Source: Trachelipus rathkii (Eukaryota; Arthropoda; Malacostraca; Isopoda; Trachelipodidae). From it: a DNA stretch of 30,000 bases. Each line of letters opens with the position of its first letter. Position 1 is the first letter of the stretch. Below are positions 12,431-23,720 of this stretch, piece after piece. A program made the position numbers and the translations under genes. The stretch covers positions 1 through 30,000 of the forward strand of contig JABUQX010087148.1 in the NCBI GenBank assembly GCA_015478945.1, given 5' to 3'. The notes beneath the pieces were generated by a model, which was not told the origin of the DNA, did no database searches, and saw only the letters and a program-made list of their open reading frames with translations.

Positions 12431-13118
12431 ACTATTAATGCAGGGACCATACTAATTCAAATATATATTCCCTGAGGACATTGGCGAAATTATCTAAGAA
12501 CATTTTTAAATATTCGAGGGGAGAATGTTACAGAATGGTTACTCCAAGGTATGTTAAAGTAGAACAAGACTCTTTCAATGTTGTCTAATAATATTCTATA
12601 GGGGAAGCTATAAGTAAAATAATCGTTACTAATGCAGTTCTTTCCAAAATATACATTCTCAAAATCTCCTGCTTCTTGCACATGTCCAAGGAAACACTAT
12701 TTCTGGTAAGGATTGAAAATACAATAGGAGGACATTTCATGTTCATGTCACATTCTATTTACAATTTACATTTGGTATTAACATTTTAGAATGTGTTATA
12801 GGAAACTTCTCAATATTTCTATGATGCGAGATGTCCAATGGCAACGATGTCTTGAGGTAAGTTATATCTATGAGACAGATCATTTTCATTAAGTTCTTAT
12901 AACATCTTTGTAACAATGATAATGAATAAAATCAACATAGAGATCTTCCAAGAACATAATGCACTAATCATCCGTACCGGGATGTCCAAGGAATCATTCT
13001 CAGTAATATGACCCAGGGGACATTTCAGGTCTTCATAGTAAAGTCCTCGAGAACATCCATATGGACACATTTTGAGTATGTACTTGGAACATCTCACTGA
13101 CACTATTTTCGGAGCCAT
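12431..13118 (-). repeat. Diverged repeat units about 250-300 bp apart
   Basis: The plus-strand pair GTCCAAGGAA ... GGACATTTCA occurs at 12,684/12,730 and again at 12,984/13,018. The first members are exactly 300 bases apart. A weaker third copy (CCCTGAGGACATT) lies near 12,471-12,483. On the minus strand the pairs translate to similar peptides (KCPLG... and KCPPI..., each followed by SLD). The two open frames there (12,490-12,681 and 12,897-13,118) therefore come from related sequence. No family is recognised. Confidence 0.5.
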
Positions 13119-16100
13119 GTATAAGAAATAATAACTCCCGATATAACTTTCACTCTGATGCTAAAATGTGGGTTACGTGGTATATTGATCTATTCCCCTT
13201 TTTCACATTATGTTGCGATCATGTTACCAAGATGGTAGCCCACTTACATGTAATCCAATGGCATAACAAAAGAAAATATTATTAAGATATCAGTTTGCGA
13301 AAAAATTCATGAAACTTACTGTGTCAAAGTTCAGGCCTCAAATTCCTAATGTAATCAGCTTATTTAAAATAACTAAACTTTCCTTCAAACTCTAACCAGT
13401 GATGATATGGTTTAGACACACTACAAGCTCGAAGAATTTATTCTTGGTTATTTTCCTCTGATACCATATATTCATTTCATTTGATAGTCTAACTTTGCTT
13501 TGGGTAAAATTCAGTTTTTAGTAGCTAGATATAACACCTTATCAGAACGGGTCACACGAACCAGGTTTTTATCTATCTTATAGAGGTTTAAAAAGTGTTT
13601 AATCGCTATTGGTCTCTTTTGTTATTTAATATTTGAAAAAATCTTAAATTTTGTAGGAATAAAACAAAACAATTTATTGGGAGGAGAGAACGGCCTTTTG
13701 GCTATTGATTACATCCATTTCTTCGTGAGAGATGCTGAATCACCTATATTATTAAAAGATAGTTTCTAGAATCTTTCAATCGTCATAACGTAAACTCTGT
13801 GTAAGTCATTCAAGTAGCACTCTTGCCATTAAGAATAAAATTAACGTCTATCAAAAACCGGTTTTGATATTATCTCTAAAAATCAGATAAATGTTCAAGC
13901 ACATTTTGATGACTCAACAATGTACCCATCGAAAGAGATCTCGCGAAATAAATGCAGATGAGGATATTAGTTGATGTTCCAATATATCAGCTTTTCTGTA
14001 AATATAACTATTGACGTTACTCAAACTCGCAGGAACAGAAACTTTGCTTATGATGGATAGGAATGAAAAAAACTAAATGAATTTCTCTGTTTGTATGCTA
14101 TCTCTAACTCTCAAAGTGAGTCTTTCTTACACATTTGTAATTTACAGCTGCACTCACTTTTGGCTTAGGCAATATCCTTCGAAGAAATTATCTTTGAAAA
14201 TTGATAAAAAAAAATCTTTTTCATTAAGCAGGATGTAGTTCCTCTCGATTAGACAACTCTTAAATAATTAATCCATTATCAGACGAAGATATTCAAGAAA
14301 CAAGAGAAATGATAGGAGGATACATATCAAAATGAAATTGACAATCGTTTTGGTATTATGGAAACATTTATGATTTTGTTTAATTATTGGATACGTATCT
14401 CGATCCGAGGTAACAAAAATCAAAGTTCTTTCAGTTCCAGCTTTTGTAACTGTCTATAAGTTTAGTATAGCATCTTATAGCTGTCTAAAATGCAAACGAT
14501 ATTCCAATTCACATGAAATGTATGATAAATGTTCAATTAGTCATAATAAACTCAATCGCATCTAAATAATGATTTCAAAATCTTTCAATTGAGGGTTCTA
14601 TATTCTATGTGAAGTTTAATGAATGCAATATTACCTCTCAAGTAGTGGATATTCATCGAATGAATGAATAAGTTGTCATAAACAGTCTATGACAACAATT
14701 ACCACACCAGTTGCACGTATTCAAAATAAAGCGTATATGTAATAATATGATTTGTAAAGTTTCACTAAACGGGTGAGACGAAAGATAGGCAAGAATATAG
14801 ACACCCCGAGGAAGTTCAGAACTATGTTGGCTAAGATACTAATTGTATGTCGAAACAATAAAAGGTGTTGCAAGCGAGAGTACTCTTCGCACTTCGCTGT
14901 GGTTAATTTTATTGAACGAGAGAATGAAGTCAAAACATGTCTCTTGAATAAGAGCTACACAGAAATAATTGATATTTAAGAATTTCAGATGAATATTAAA
15001 TCAATATATGACATATTAGTTCATTGACTAAATTTTAATTTTGTTTATATAATATAATAGCTGCTAGAAACATGTTCATGGGCGAGAGACAGATGAGGAG
15101 CAAGACCGATGGGTGATTACTATCATGGTAAAGGAGTGGATACTGACCTGGGTAGTGCTAGCATCTCTTGATTTCGCTTGGAAGCATAAAATTTTTATTT
15201 AGATCTTAATTAATTATTAAATTTTTGTGTAAATATAGAGCTAACTTAGATCAAAAAACGTATGTAAGAAAAACTATTTCTTGAGTTTATTATAAAAAGG
15301 ATCGTGTTTCATATGGAATATATTAATTCCGCTCATCCCGTCATTCGCGAATATCAAAATAAAATATTGAGCAATTCAGGATACATAAAATAATTCGCAT
15401 GTAATATCTAATTACCAATTCCGCCGAAATATTATTTGAAACACATTCAGGATCCACCTATGGTCTGTCTGCTGCCACCTGCGAGACATGCGTAAGAGCT
15501 TAATTTTGAGAGGTTCATTATCTCTCTATTCAAATAGTTAGTCTAAAAACCTATTCTGCCTTCCTTGAAAAGGGTTTCCTACGTTTTGTCTGGTTAACCT
15601 GTATATAATATTATTTTAATACTATCTAAGTTATCTAGTTATAATAAATATATTAAGGTTAAACTAGGGTATTAATAGCGAGGACGTAGGTAGGTAGTAA
15701 AATTATATTTAAATCTATCATAATTCTGTTATATTAATTTTAATACTATACTCCAACTAAATATTAGTATATATAAGTTATACTATATAATATCTGATAT
15801 TATAAAATTATATAGAATATATTCCATTCGCTTCATTTGTTACAATAAATATGGCTAAAATTTAAAGAGCCAATAAACTTTCTGCTAAATGTTTGTAAAA
15901 TTCCAAATCTCAAAATTGGTAAGATCTCACTTATATACTACCTAGTAAAGCTAGTTTTTTGTTGTTTGCGTAAACCTTAACTTCTCTCTCAGAATAGTTG
16001 GGTCATTCAAGTAAAATATTAAAACAAATATTTTATAGTTTACCACGTTAATAAGTCAACTGAAGATTATGATAAGTCCTTGGGGTATTAAAGTAGTCGA

Positions 16101-16239
16101 TGGAAATGTTTAAAATCTTATACATCGCTTTCACAGATGCTTTTCTTTGCTTTTGCGCGTGGTGTTCAGGAGTATAATTATTAATTTGACCTACAAATTA
16201 ATGAGAGCACGAGATGTATATTTAAGGACATTTAACCTA
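13119..16239. other. Intergenic DNA, no gene recognised
   Basis: About 3 kb of AT-rich but not simple-repeat DNA. A pair of overlapping opposite-strand open frames lies at 14,721-14,979 (70 and 69 codons). Neither shows a known domain, and each may be the shadow of the other or of an old element. A slightly less AT-rich segment lies at 15,060-15,185. Nothing else can be supported. Confidence 0.5.
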
Positions 16240-16580
16240 TTATAATCATATATATAGTATATAGATTTATATAATAAGTATATAATATACTATTTTATAT
16301 AATATAACATATAATATATTATATATATATAATATATATATATATATAAGTATATAATATTAATATATATAGAGCGTTATATTTCTAGTACTAGCTATAT
16401 ATATACTATATATATATATATATATCTTAATCCTTATATATAATAAGAAAATATTAATATATTAATAATATATATATTATATATATATAGATATATACTA
16501 TATATATATATAATATATTTATATATATATATATATATTATATTAATATATGTATGAAATTATATACTATATATTAAATT
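16240..16580. repeat. (TA)n-rich domain
   Basis: TA, TAA and TTAATA mixtures with many potential self-complementary stretches. Confidence 0.9.
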
Positions 16581-17204
16581 AAATAAAGAGATCTTACCTT
16601 TAAAATTTTAAAATTCAAGTATGTTTTTTAAATTATTTTAAAACTATTTTATAATGTTGGTCTAATGTGAAATATGTTCGATTAAGGAAAATTTTTCAAA
16701 CAATGTTTTAAAATATATTTAAATAATTGGACTAATACAGAGAAGTTTTTTTTCTTTGCCACATAAATAAAGGCAAATAGCCGAGTAAATGTTTTGTTAT
16801 CCTTCTGTCTTTGTATTTGGAATATTTAATTTGCGGTTTTCGTAAATTTCACATATTGTTATCTTCTTCCACTTTATTACAAACTTTTATCTACTGATTG
16901 TGAAAATGTTGCAGAATGCTAAAACTTATTAAAATATTTTCAAGAAATATATATAAAATAACAATCTTTATAAAATCACAGGTCAAAAATAAGAACACAA
17001 CATCACCCTTGAGAGAATTGAAAAAAAAAAGGCGTTTCCTAATTATATAAAGATATTTCTCTTTTTGAAAGGAGATGCCTCTTTTCAATATAAAAAAATT
17101 ATTTAAAGTTCTCGCCCTTTCCTAATTGTGTTTTAATGATAGTTTATTATATTTTAATATAATGAATAAAATATCGATAGGATCAGATACGAAACATTAA
17201 GTTT
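16581..17204. other. AT-rich intergenic DNA
   Basis: No gene is seen. A 65-codon minus-strand open frame (16,891-17,088) is Phe/Leu/Ile-rich and without motif. Confidence 0.5.
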
Positions 17205-17510
17205 ATCCTAATATATATAATATAATATTTAATATATATATAATTATATAATATTTAATATATAATATACTAATATTATTAAATAATATTAATATATATA
17301 TTATATAATATTAATATTATAATATATAATATATATAAATATTTAGTTAGATATTATATATGTATATATAGTATTATGATATAATATATATAATTATAGC
17401 CTAATATAGTATGGATTATATATATTATATGATTACTATATAGTTTATATATATATAATATTATATATATTATTATTAGTAGTTCACCGCTATATATATA
17501 TATAATGTAA
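17205..17510. repeat. (TA)n-rich domain
   Basis: Dense TA/TTAATA mixtures. The open frame that crosses it on the minus strand is a Tyr/Ile translation of the repeat. Confidence 0.9.
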
Positions 17511-17893
17511 TCAAACGGGTTTACAGAGGAAGCACAGGGAGGCTGGGCCTCCTCTAAAAAAAATAAAAGCAAAAATAAAACGTAACTAATGTAAGAAATA
17601 ATTCAAATTACAATTTATTACTATTTAAAATAATGTTTAAAATGTTATACAATGACGCTAATTTTTTAGCATTAAAATCATTTATTTTCCTCCGGAACAT
17701 TATTTTTCATAAGGATCATTGACTGGAGAATTTCCGATTTGTGCCTTCCGTAGGAACGCGTAATTATATAGCTTTCATAAACCCTGGTTTGTTCAATAGC
17801 TACGTAAAAAGGAAACAGTATTCTTATTTTGTCTATTTTTTGAGGATTTTTCCACAAGGCCTCCTTTTGAAAACGTCATAAAATAACTCCTCC
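17511..17893. other. Intergenic DNA, possible element remnant
   Basis: Begins with a GC-richer piece (GGAGGCTGGGCCTCCTC, itself partly self-complementary) followed by an A-rich run, then mixed AT-rich DNA ending at a 13 bp inverted repeat. No coding motif is recognised. Confidence 0.35.
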
Positions 17894-17935
17894 CAAAACT
17901 GGCAACACTACTCATAAATAGAGTTGCCAGTTTTG
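17894..17935. repeat. Perfect 13 bp inverted repeat
   Basis: CAAAACTGGCAAC (17,894-17,906) is followed after 16 bases by its exact reverse complement (17,923-17,935). The arms contain G and C, so this is not a by-product of (TA)n. It could be a hairpin or two abutting transposon ends. Confidence 0.85.
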
Positions 17936-18019
17936 CAATAAATATGTGAAACAAAATGAAATAAAGAAAACTAATTGTTTATTTTTAAATTAAGATAAAA
18001 CTTACTTTGCACTTACTTT

Positions 18020-18170
18020 ATTCGTACTATATATATATATGAGGGTAATTAGCTGAGTGAGATAATCTATATAAATCTTAAACTTTAGGTAATATATTTA
18101 ATATATTTATATTAATATTTATTTATATATATATACTCTATATATATATAAATTACCGGTATATATATGA
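18020..18170. repeat. (TA)n-rich tract
   Basis: Short TA runs at 18,028-18,040, 18,126-18,136 and 18,141-18,152, with TTAATA interruptions. Confidence 0.85.
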
Positions 18171-18190
18171 GGAATGCATAGTAGGTATGC

Positions 18191-18316
18191 AGGTAATATT
18201 ATTGAGAAGAAAAGAGAGAGTAGAGGAAAAATGGGTAATAGAAGAGGAGAGAGAGAGTAGGAAGAGAGAGAGAGAGAGTAGAGAAGAGAGAGAGTTTAGG
18301 AGAAGAGGAGAGAAAT
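18191..18316 (+). repeat. C-free purine-rich tract, degenerate (GA)n
   Basis: 126 bases with no C on the plus strand, dominated by GAGAGA with scattered T. The purest runs are near 18,249-18,257 and 18,263-18,278. Confidence 0.9.
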
Positions 18317-18382
18317 CAGTATTGATCATAGACCATTTATATAAGAAGAAAATCCTTATGAACTAATTAATATACTAGTCAT

Positions 18383-18778
18383 TCATATCAGTATATGAGT
18401 GAGGCAAATAAGATCTCTAAATTTATCGGCTTGAAATTCACCTAACAGTACAGGTGAGAATTCCAACAAATTCCTTCTAACTTCCACAAAAGAAGTATTC
18501 CTGTAAGAAGCCATTAGATTCTTTATTATGGCCAACATATGTATCTTTTTTTTGACATGATCCCATTTTTTACATAATTGAATTAACTGTGATTTATGAC
18601 CAATATCACAAATGCTAATACTCTTTTCCACGAAAAACAGAGGTACATTCAAACATATTTTTAAAAAACCATCAACCGAGTAAAGATAAGACGTCACAAG
18701 ATTGGAGGTTTCATGAATCTTACATTGACTTTGTAAGTTGTGATTCGACACATTTTCCAGCAAAGAGACGACACATCA
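18383..18778 (-). CDS. Unrecognised open frame, probably a relic
   Basis: Open from just after a TGA near 18,779 to a stop at about 18,383, roughly 130 codons. This is the longest frame in the window that is not low complexity. There is no ATG near the beginning; the first near-cognate start is a TTG at 18,763. The peptide has a normal amino-acid mix with Cys, His and Trp, a basic stretch (KKWDHVKKKIHM) in the middle, and an acidic/hydrophobic end (SPVLLGEFQADKFRDL). No domain is recognised and no signal peptide or clear membrane segment is seen. It could be an exon, an element fragment or chance. It lies next to the purine tract and about 3.2 kb from the hAT relic. Confidence 0.3.
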
Positions 18779-19030
18779 GTTCAAAGGAATTCTTTCTGAA
18801 TTAAATCAGTATTAAAACAGATTATCGACCTACACTGAAGCGCGATTGAGTCCAGGGCAAACTGTCAAATTTGGCCTTACTGTTTTCATAGAGAAACCTA
18901 GAACTTTTTATTAGTTATAATCATCGCGTCCTGTGTATGACTAAATGTGAATAAGATAAACTCTCGCAGAAGAAAGGAGAGAAGAACTGATCTTGCTTTC
19001 AGGTAACTATCCGTGGGTGAGTACTTTTAC
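18779..19030. other. Intergenic DNA, no feature seen
   Basis: Mixed-composition DNA upstream (on the minus strand) of the open frame. All frames contain stops. Confidence 0.4.
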
Positions 19031-21060
19031 ATACATTTGTACTCCTGTATATCTCCATATATATATTAATGATAATATAACTTATTTTTATACATATATG
19101 GTATGATTATTATATATAATCATTTTTATATTTGCTACTTATTTATATATATAAGCTATATATATTAATTATTAATAGATAAATTACAATAATATATTCG
19201 GATAAGTAGAATTTTTGCGTCCATTGAAGAAGATACATTCAATATTTTTACTATTATGCTACCTTCAGTATTATATTATCTATATGGTTATAGATAATAT
19301 AGTAGTTACTAATTAATCCAATATTTATTTATAAATTATATATCTAAATTATAATTATATATATATAATATATTAGTTACTATATATATATACATTTATA
19401 TATTTATATATCTCAAGCATATATTTGTACTATATATAATATATATATTAATCATGTACTTTCAATAATATCATTATGTACTAGAACTAATACAGTTATA
19501 TATGGGAAGATCATAAGTCTAAATATATATAGTATCTTTACTTTGTCAAAGTATATGTTAACTTACAATAATAGAGCGTTATATATATAGGGTAATATAT
19601 ATATGTATAAACTAAATTAATATATTATTATATATTGCTTTTTCGTATACTATTACTATATATACACCAATATATAATATATATATACCATCATTTGTAT
19701 TGTATCTAGTCGTTTTTCTGGGGTGATAGTTTTCAGGATTCATTTTATGTCAACTAACTAATCTATATCTTGTGTATATAATTATAATATATATATAGCT
19801 GATGTTGCTTCATTACCTAATCTTAACTTATTCAGTAATATATTATAGTATATATATATATATGAGTGATATATTAATATATATATTCATGGATATATAA
19901 AGAGGATAGACGAAAGAGTTTAGATATATATATATCTTATATGTGTATATAATTATATATATCTAGTATAATTTATATTTTACTATGGAACTCGGGAGGG
20001 AGTTTATTTAAAACGTATTCCTGAGTAGATTATATACGTTTATCAATATATTGTATATTTATTATATATAATATCCTTATATATTATATAATGGTATTAT
20101 ATATGTCGAATATATATATTATATGATATAAAGTAATACACTTATTGGTCGGATAATTGAAATGAGTTTTTATCAAACTATGTATCACATATACATCGAT
20201 ATAAGTATAACTATATATTTAAACGTTGTTTCTAAATATTTTTTACAGAGATAAGAGCATCCGTACAAAAAAATCAACTTTGGGCAGCAGCCCTAATTCA
20301 TAGGAGAGGAGTAGTGAGGATCTAGTAAGTATTTTGAGACGTACCGAAGCAGGACTGAGAGCTAAGGCCCAAGAAGAACAGCTCAACGAGATTCATATAT
20401 ATAATTTCCAACTACAGTAGAATAAATAATATAATCCAAAAAACTTTTCTAGCTCTAGTTATATGTATAATATATTATTTATTTAACTAATTATATTATG
20501 TACTTTCATTCATTAGTAATTTTAAGTATAGTACATATTCATAAATTTTTTTTGATTCATAAATTATTGAAAAAGATATGTTATGAAGATTAAGTATTTT
20601 ATTATCGTTGAGCAGTATATATTATTGTATATAAATATTGTTAGTAGTATATTAATTAGTATGAAAATGATACTGATATATTTATTTTGGAGATCCTTAT
20701 AATATTAATATAATTATACTGTTAATATCTTACGAATAACATTAACTATGAGTTGATATATATCAATATATATATTTATAAATTTAATTATATTAATAAT
20801 ACTATATCAAATGATCATACATATAAGGTAATCTAAATATATCTATTATAATTAATCATCTACATATATATTAGTTATTGTAGATAGTATATCATATATA
20901 TAAGTGTCCGGTACTTATCACTATATATATACTATCTAATATATTATATATATATAATATAGTTATTTATATATATGTACGTACGTATGTATGTATAGTA
21001 TAATTCGTATATATCTTATATATAGTATATTTTTTATTATATTATAATAATATATTAACA
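19031..21060. repeat. 2 kb degenerate (TA)-rich domain
   Basis: Interspersed TA runs and AT-rich mixtures with few G or C. A less AT-rich island lies at about 20,250-20,395, in which I recognise nothing. Short GTAC/GTAT tetranucleotide repeats lie at about 20,977-20,996. A long imperfect palindrome at 20,881-20,938 is listed separately. Confidence 0.8.
20881..20938. repeat. Imperfect 58 bp palindrome
   Basis: The ends TAGATAGTATAT and its complement ATATACTATCTA pair, as do AAGT and ACTT around the centre GTCCGGT. The middle of each arm is TA-rich with slippage. It could extrude as a hairpin. Confidence 0.6.
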
Positions 21061-21530
21061 TCTTTATTAATTTTGATGTCGCAATCCACAATGTTTCTCT
21101 GGTTCATACGAGGCGCCGACCCACACTGAGATATATATATTAATAAATCAATATTATATATACCGTCATATAGATAACATCCGTATTATAAGTAGTAGCA
21201 AATAAGCTGAGACGGTAATTAGCGTGAATTATCTTTAAAATGTGCTAGGATATATAGCTATTACGCGGATGTCAGTAGTATAGCGGAATTATAGTATATA
21301 CTCATATATATATAATATATATATTACCAATCACTATAGTATTAAATAATAATATTAAATATATATTATATATATATATATATTAATATTAATAATATTT
21401 ATAATAATTATAATATTAATTATTAAATATATGATACTATTATTATATAATAATTATATTATAATATATTATATAATATATTTAATATATATAATATATA
21501 TATATATATATATTAATATATAAAACTTAA
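21061..21530. repeat. (TA)n-rich domain with a short GC-richer lead
   Basis: A more mixed segment at 21,070-21,130 is followed by TA/TTAATA sequence to about 21,520. No gene is seen. Confidence 0.8.
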
Positions 21531-21989
21531 TTTACCATTCCATTTACCAGACTTAGTAAAGGGGCTCTAGGTTTTACCTCATAAAAATCATGCCTACTAT
21601 ATTCTTCTTGTGACAATGAGGCCAAATATTTTCTGTCACTTTTCCAGTATGATATCTAGGTCTCTATCGATGGAGTATAGTGTTTTTCAAGTGTTTGAGG
21701 GTTGTCAATTTTTTTTAATGTTTTGACATAACGACTAAGGCGGGCTAAGGCACAAGCAGGATCGCACATATAATCAATATTTATTTTATCACACTTAGCT
21801 GGTTTTGTTGTTGTAAATTATATTTTTATTATTTAGCGGATAGTGTTATTAATGTTAAGTCAAATTTTGGTCGAAGAAACGACACATGCAACGAAAGGTC
21901 ATTTGACTCCCAACAACATTGGTTGTTACTATTCACCATCCGTTAACTACAATGAGTTCATATTAGCAACAGTAGCGTAATTCTTGAAG
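21531..21989. other. Intergenic DNA upstream of the hAT relic
   Basis: Mixed AT-rich DNA. The left end of the transposon may lie here, but no terminal inverted repeat or target duplication was found by eye. Confidence 0.4.
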
Positions 21990-23720
21990 AAGATGCTTGC
22001 CTTGAAAGCATGATGCCGTCCGTTAAAGCTGAAAGAGCATCTCAAAAAGGTTCATCCGGAATGATCAGCAATTATTTGTCAAACTTCAAAATATTAAAGA
22101 GCAACCAGGAAAGCGGTCAAGATTTGAATTCATGAATACAGGATCATACTGTAAAAAAAATGGTCGGAGGTTTTTAACAAACACAGTTAAGCAAGCACAG
22201 CGAGACATATCTCTAGGATAGAAATATTTAGGCATACGGGATATAATCAAATCGGAGAAGTATCTTATTATCGTTTGTCAATAATACATAATTGATAGGA
22301 GACCGAACCAGTTATCATTCCGCTAAGAGCTTTACGACTAAATAATCTCATTGTATTTATGCAGGTATTCTCCGAAAATCGACTGAAGAGAGAATAAGAG
22401 TCCTTCTTCTGCAAGCCACTGAAGCTAATTGCAAGAGAGGCACGATAGCATTTGTCCAAATGAACATTCGTTTTCCAAGTTCTTGTCATTAAGAGCGCAA
22501 AAGGCTTCCAAGCATGTTCAGAAACTTAGAAAGTCTCAGGAGATTTACGGTTCTGGTTCAAGCATAGATCAAAAGAATCGCGCAGTAATTATATTACACA
22601 TTGCGGGATCTTAACTCGTGAGGCTCTTGCCTCAACGACTCCCTGCTCGCAGACTTGACACTACAAGCTTTCGTAACTGTGTAGTACATACATTAACACA
22701 TATAAAAGGAACGAGCACTCACCACCAAGTTGTTTCGATAAGTTGTGCCAGACATGGATTTTTATACACACCAGAGATCGTCGCCTTTTCTATCGAACAA
22801 CAGAAACTGTTGAGTTTGGATTTCTTACACAAAGAGAGGAAATGTTTCTTGCTCTTATATTTAAGCATCTTAATTGAAAATATTGTTAGATAAATCTTCA
22901 ATTGAGCACAGACTATAAAAAGAAAGGAGAATGAGATGCAGTATAAATAAAAGAGAAAATATTTTCAAGAAGCCGATAAAATTACGTTATATGAGATCTG
23001 CTATTTAGGCTGAAGATCATTATGTGTGATTCATTTGAATCGATCACAAACGGTATGATACTATGAGGTGACCTATATAACCACATCATGATCACTCAAC
23101 TAAGCACTAGCTCTTAGGGAGTGGAAAAGTTGGATAGGTAAATATATATATAGCTTACGTATTCCAAACGTATCCTGATAATGAGGTCGTCGAGGTGTAA
23201 GAACTACAATTTGAGTCAGAGAGCTGCACAATAAGATATTAAAGGAGCTAGCTTTGTCATAATCTCGATACGAAGAGTTCAGACCTATTATTACCTGAAT
23301 GATATTATGACGCTCTCAAAATGAGATACCCAACTTTGACTGACCATCAATCCTTTCCTCTACAATGTAGACGATCTTACTGATGACATACAAAATGAAT
23401 TTTTGAAACTAATCATCAACACCTCAGCCAGAGAGGAGTTTCTGGAATAACAGTAATTCAGCAACTCTAATTGCTGGGCAAAAATGATTTCCTCTTTCTC
23501 AAGACGATCACATTCGCCTTGAAGGTCTCTTTCCTTTCTCATCAACTTACCTTTGTGAAAGTGGTTTCTCGACTTTATTGGTAATTGAATCAAAGTCCCG
23601 AAACAAGTTGGATGCTGAAGTTGATATGCGATGTGCCTTGAGCCACACATACCACGTATTAATTTGCTTGCAGAAAAAAATCAAGTACATCTTTCGCCTT
23701 ATATTCATCGCCTTCTTCAA
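21990..23720 (+). pseudogene. hAT-superfamily transposase relic (ZBED5/SCAND3-like)
   Basis: hAT transposases cut and paste DNA by an RNase H-like fold and dimerise through a C-terminal region. Here the protein is broken into pieces in several frames, but its blocks appear in the expected order. They are: a BED-finger remnant (CLESMMPS, then LKLKEHLKKVHPE, 21,998-22,061); ESFFCKPLKLIARE (22,398-22,439), matching the family's LFCKPL block; THC followed by REALAS (22,587-22,640), matching the HCxxHREAL block; FQEADKI (22,963-22,983); NPFLYNVDDLTDDIQNEF and SAREEF (23,349-23,447); and TYLCESGFSTLL with MRCALSHT (23,530-23,650), the dimerisation hallmark. After about 23,650 the sequence shifts frame and continues as RINLLAEKNQVH. 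Many stops and shifts make it inactive. Family assignment is from remembered motifs, not a search. Confidence 0.85.

Noticed and set aside
22268..22489. 73-codon minus-strand open frame
   Set aside because: Antisense to a block of the hAT transposase recognised on the plus strand.
23360..23650. 96-codon minus-strand open frame with a charged helical stretch
   Set aside because: Antisense to the hAT C-terminal region, which has clear family motifs on the plus strand.
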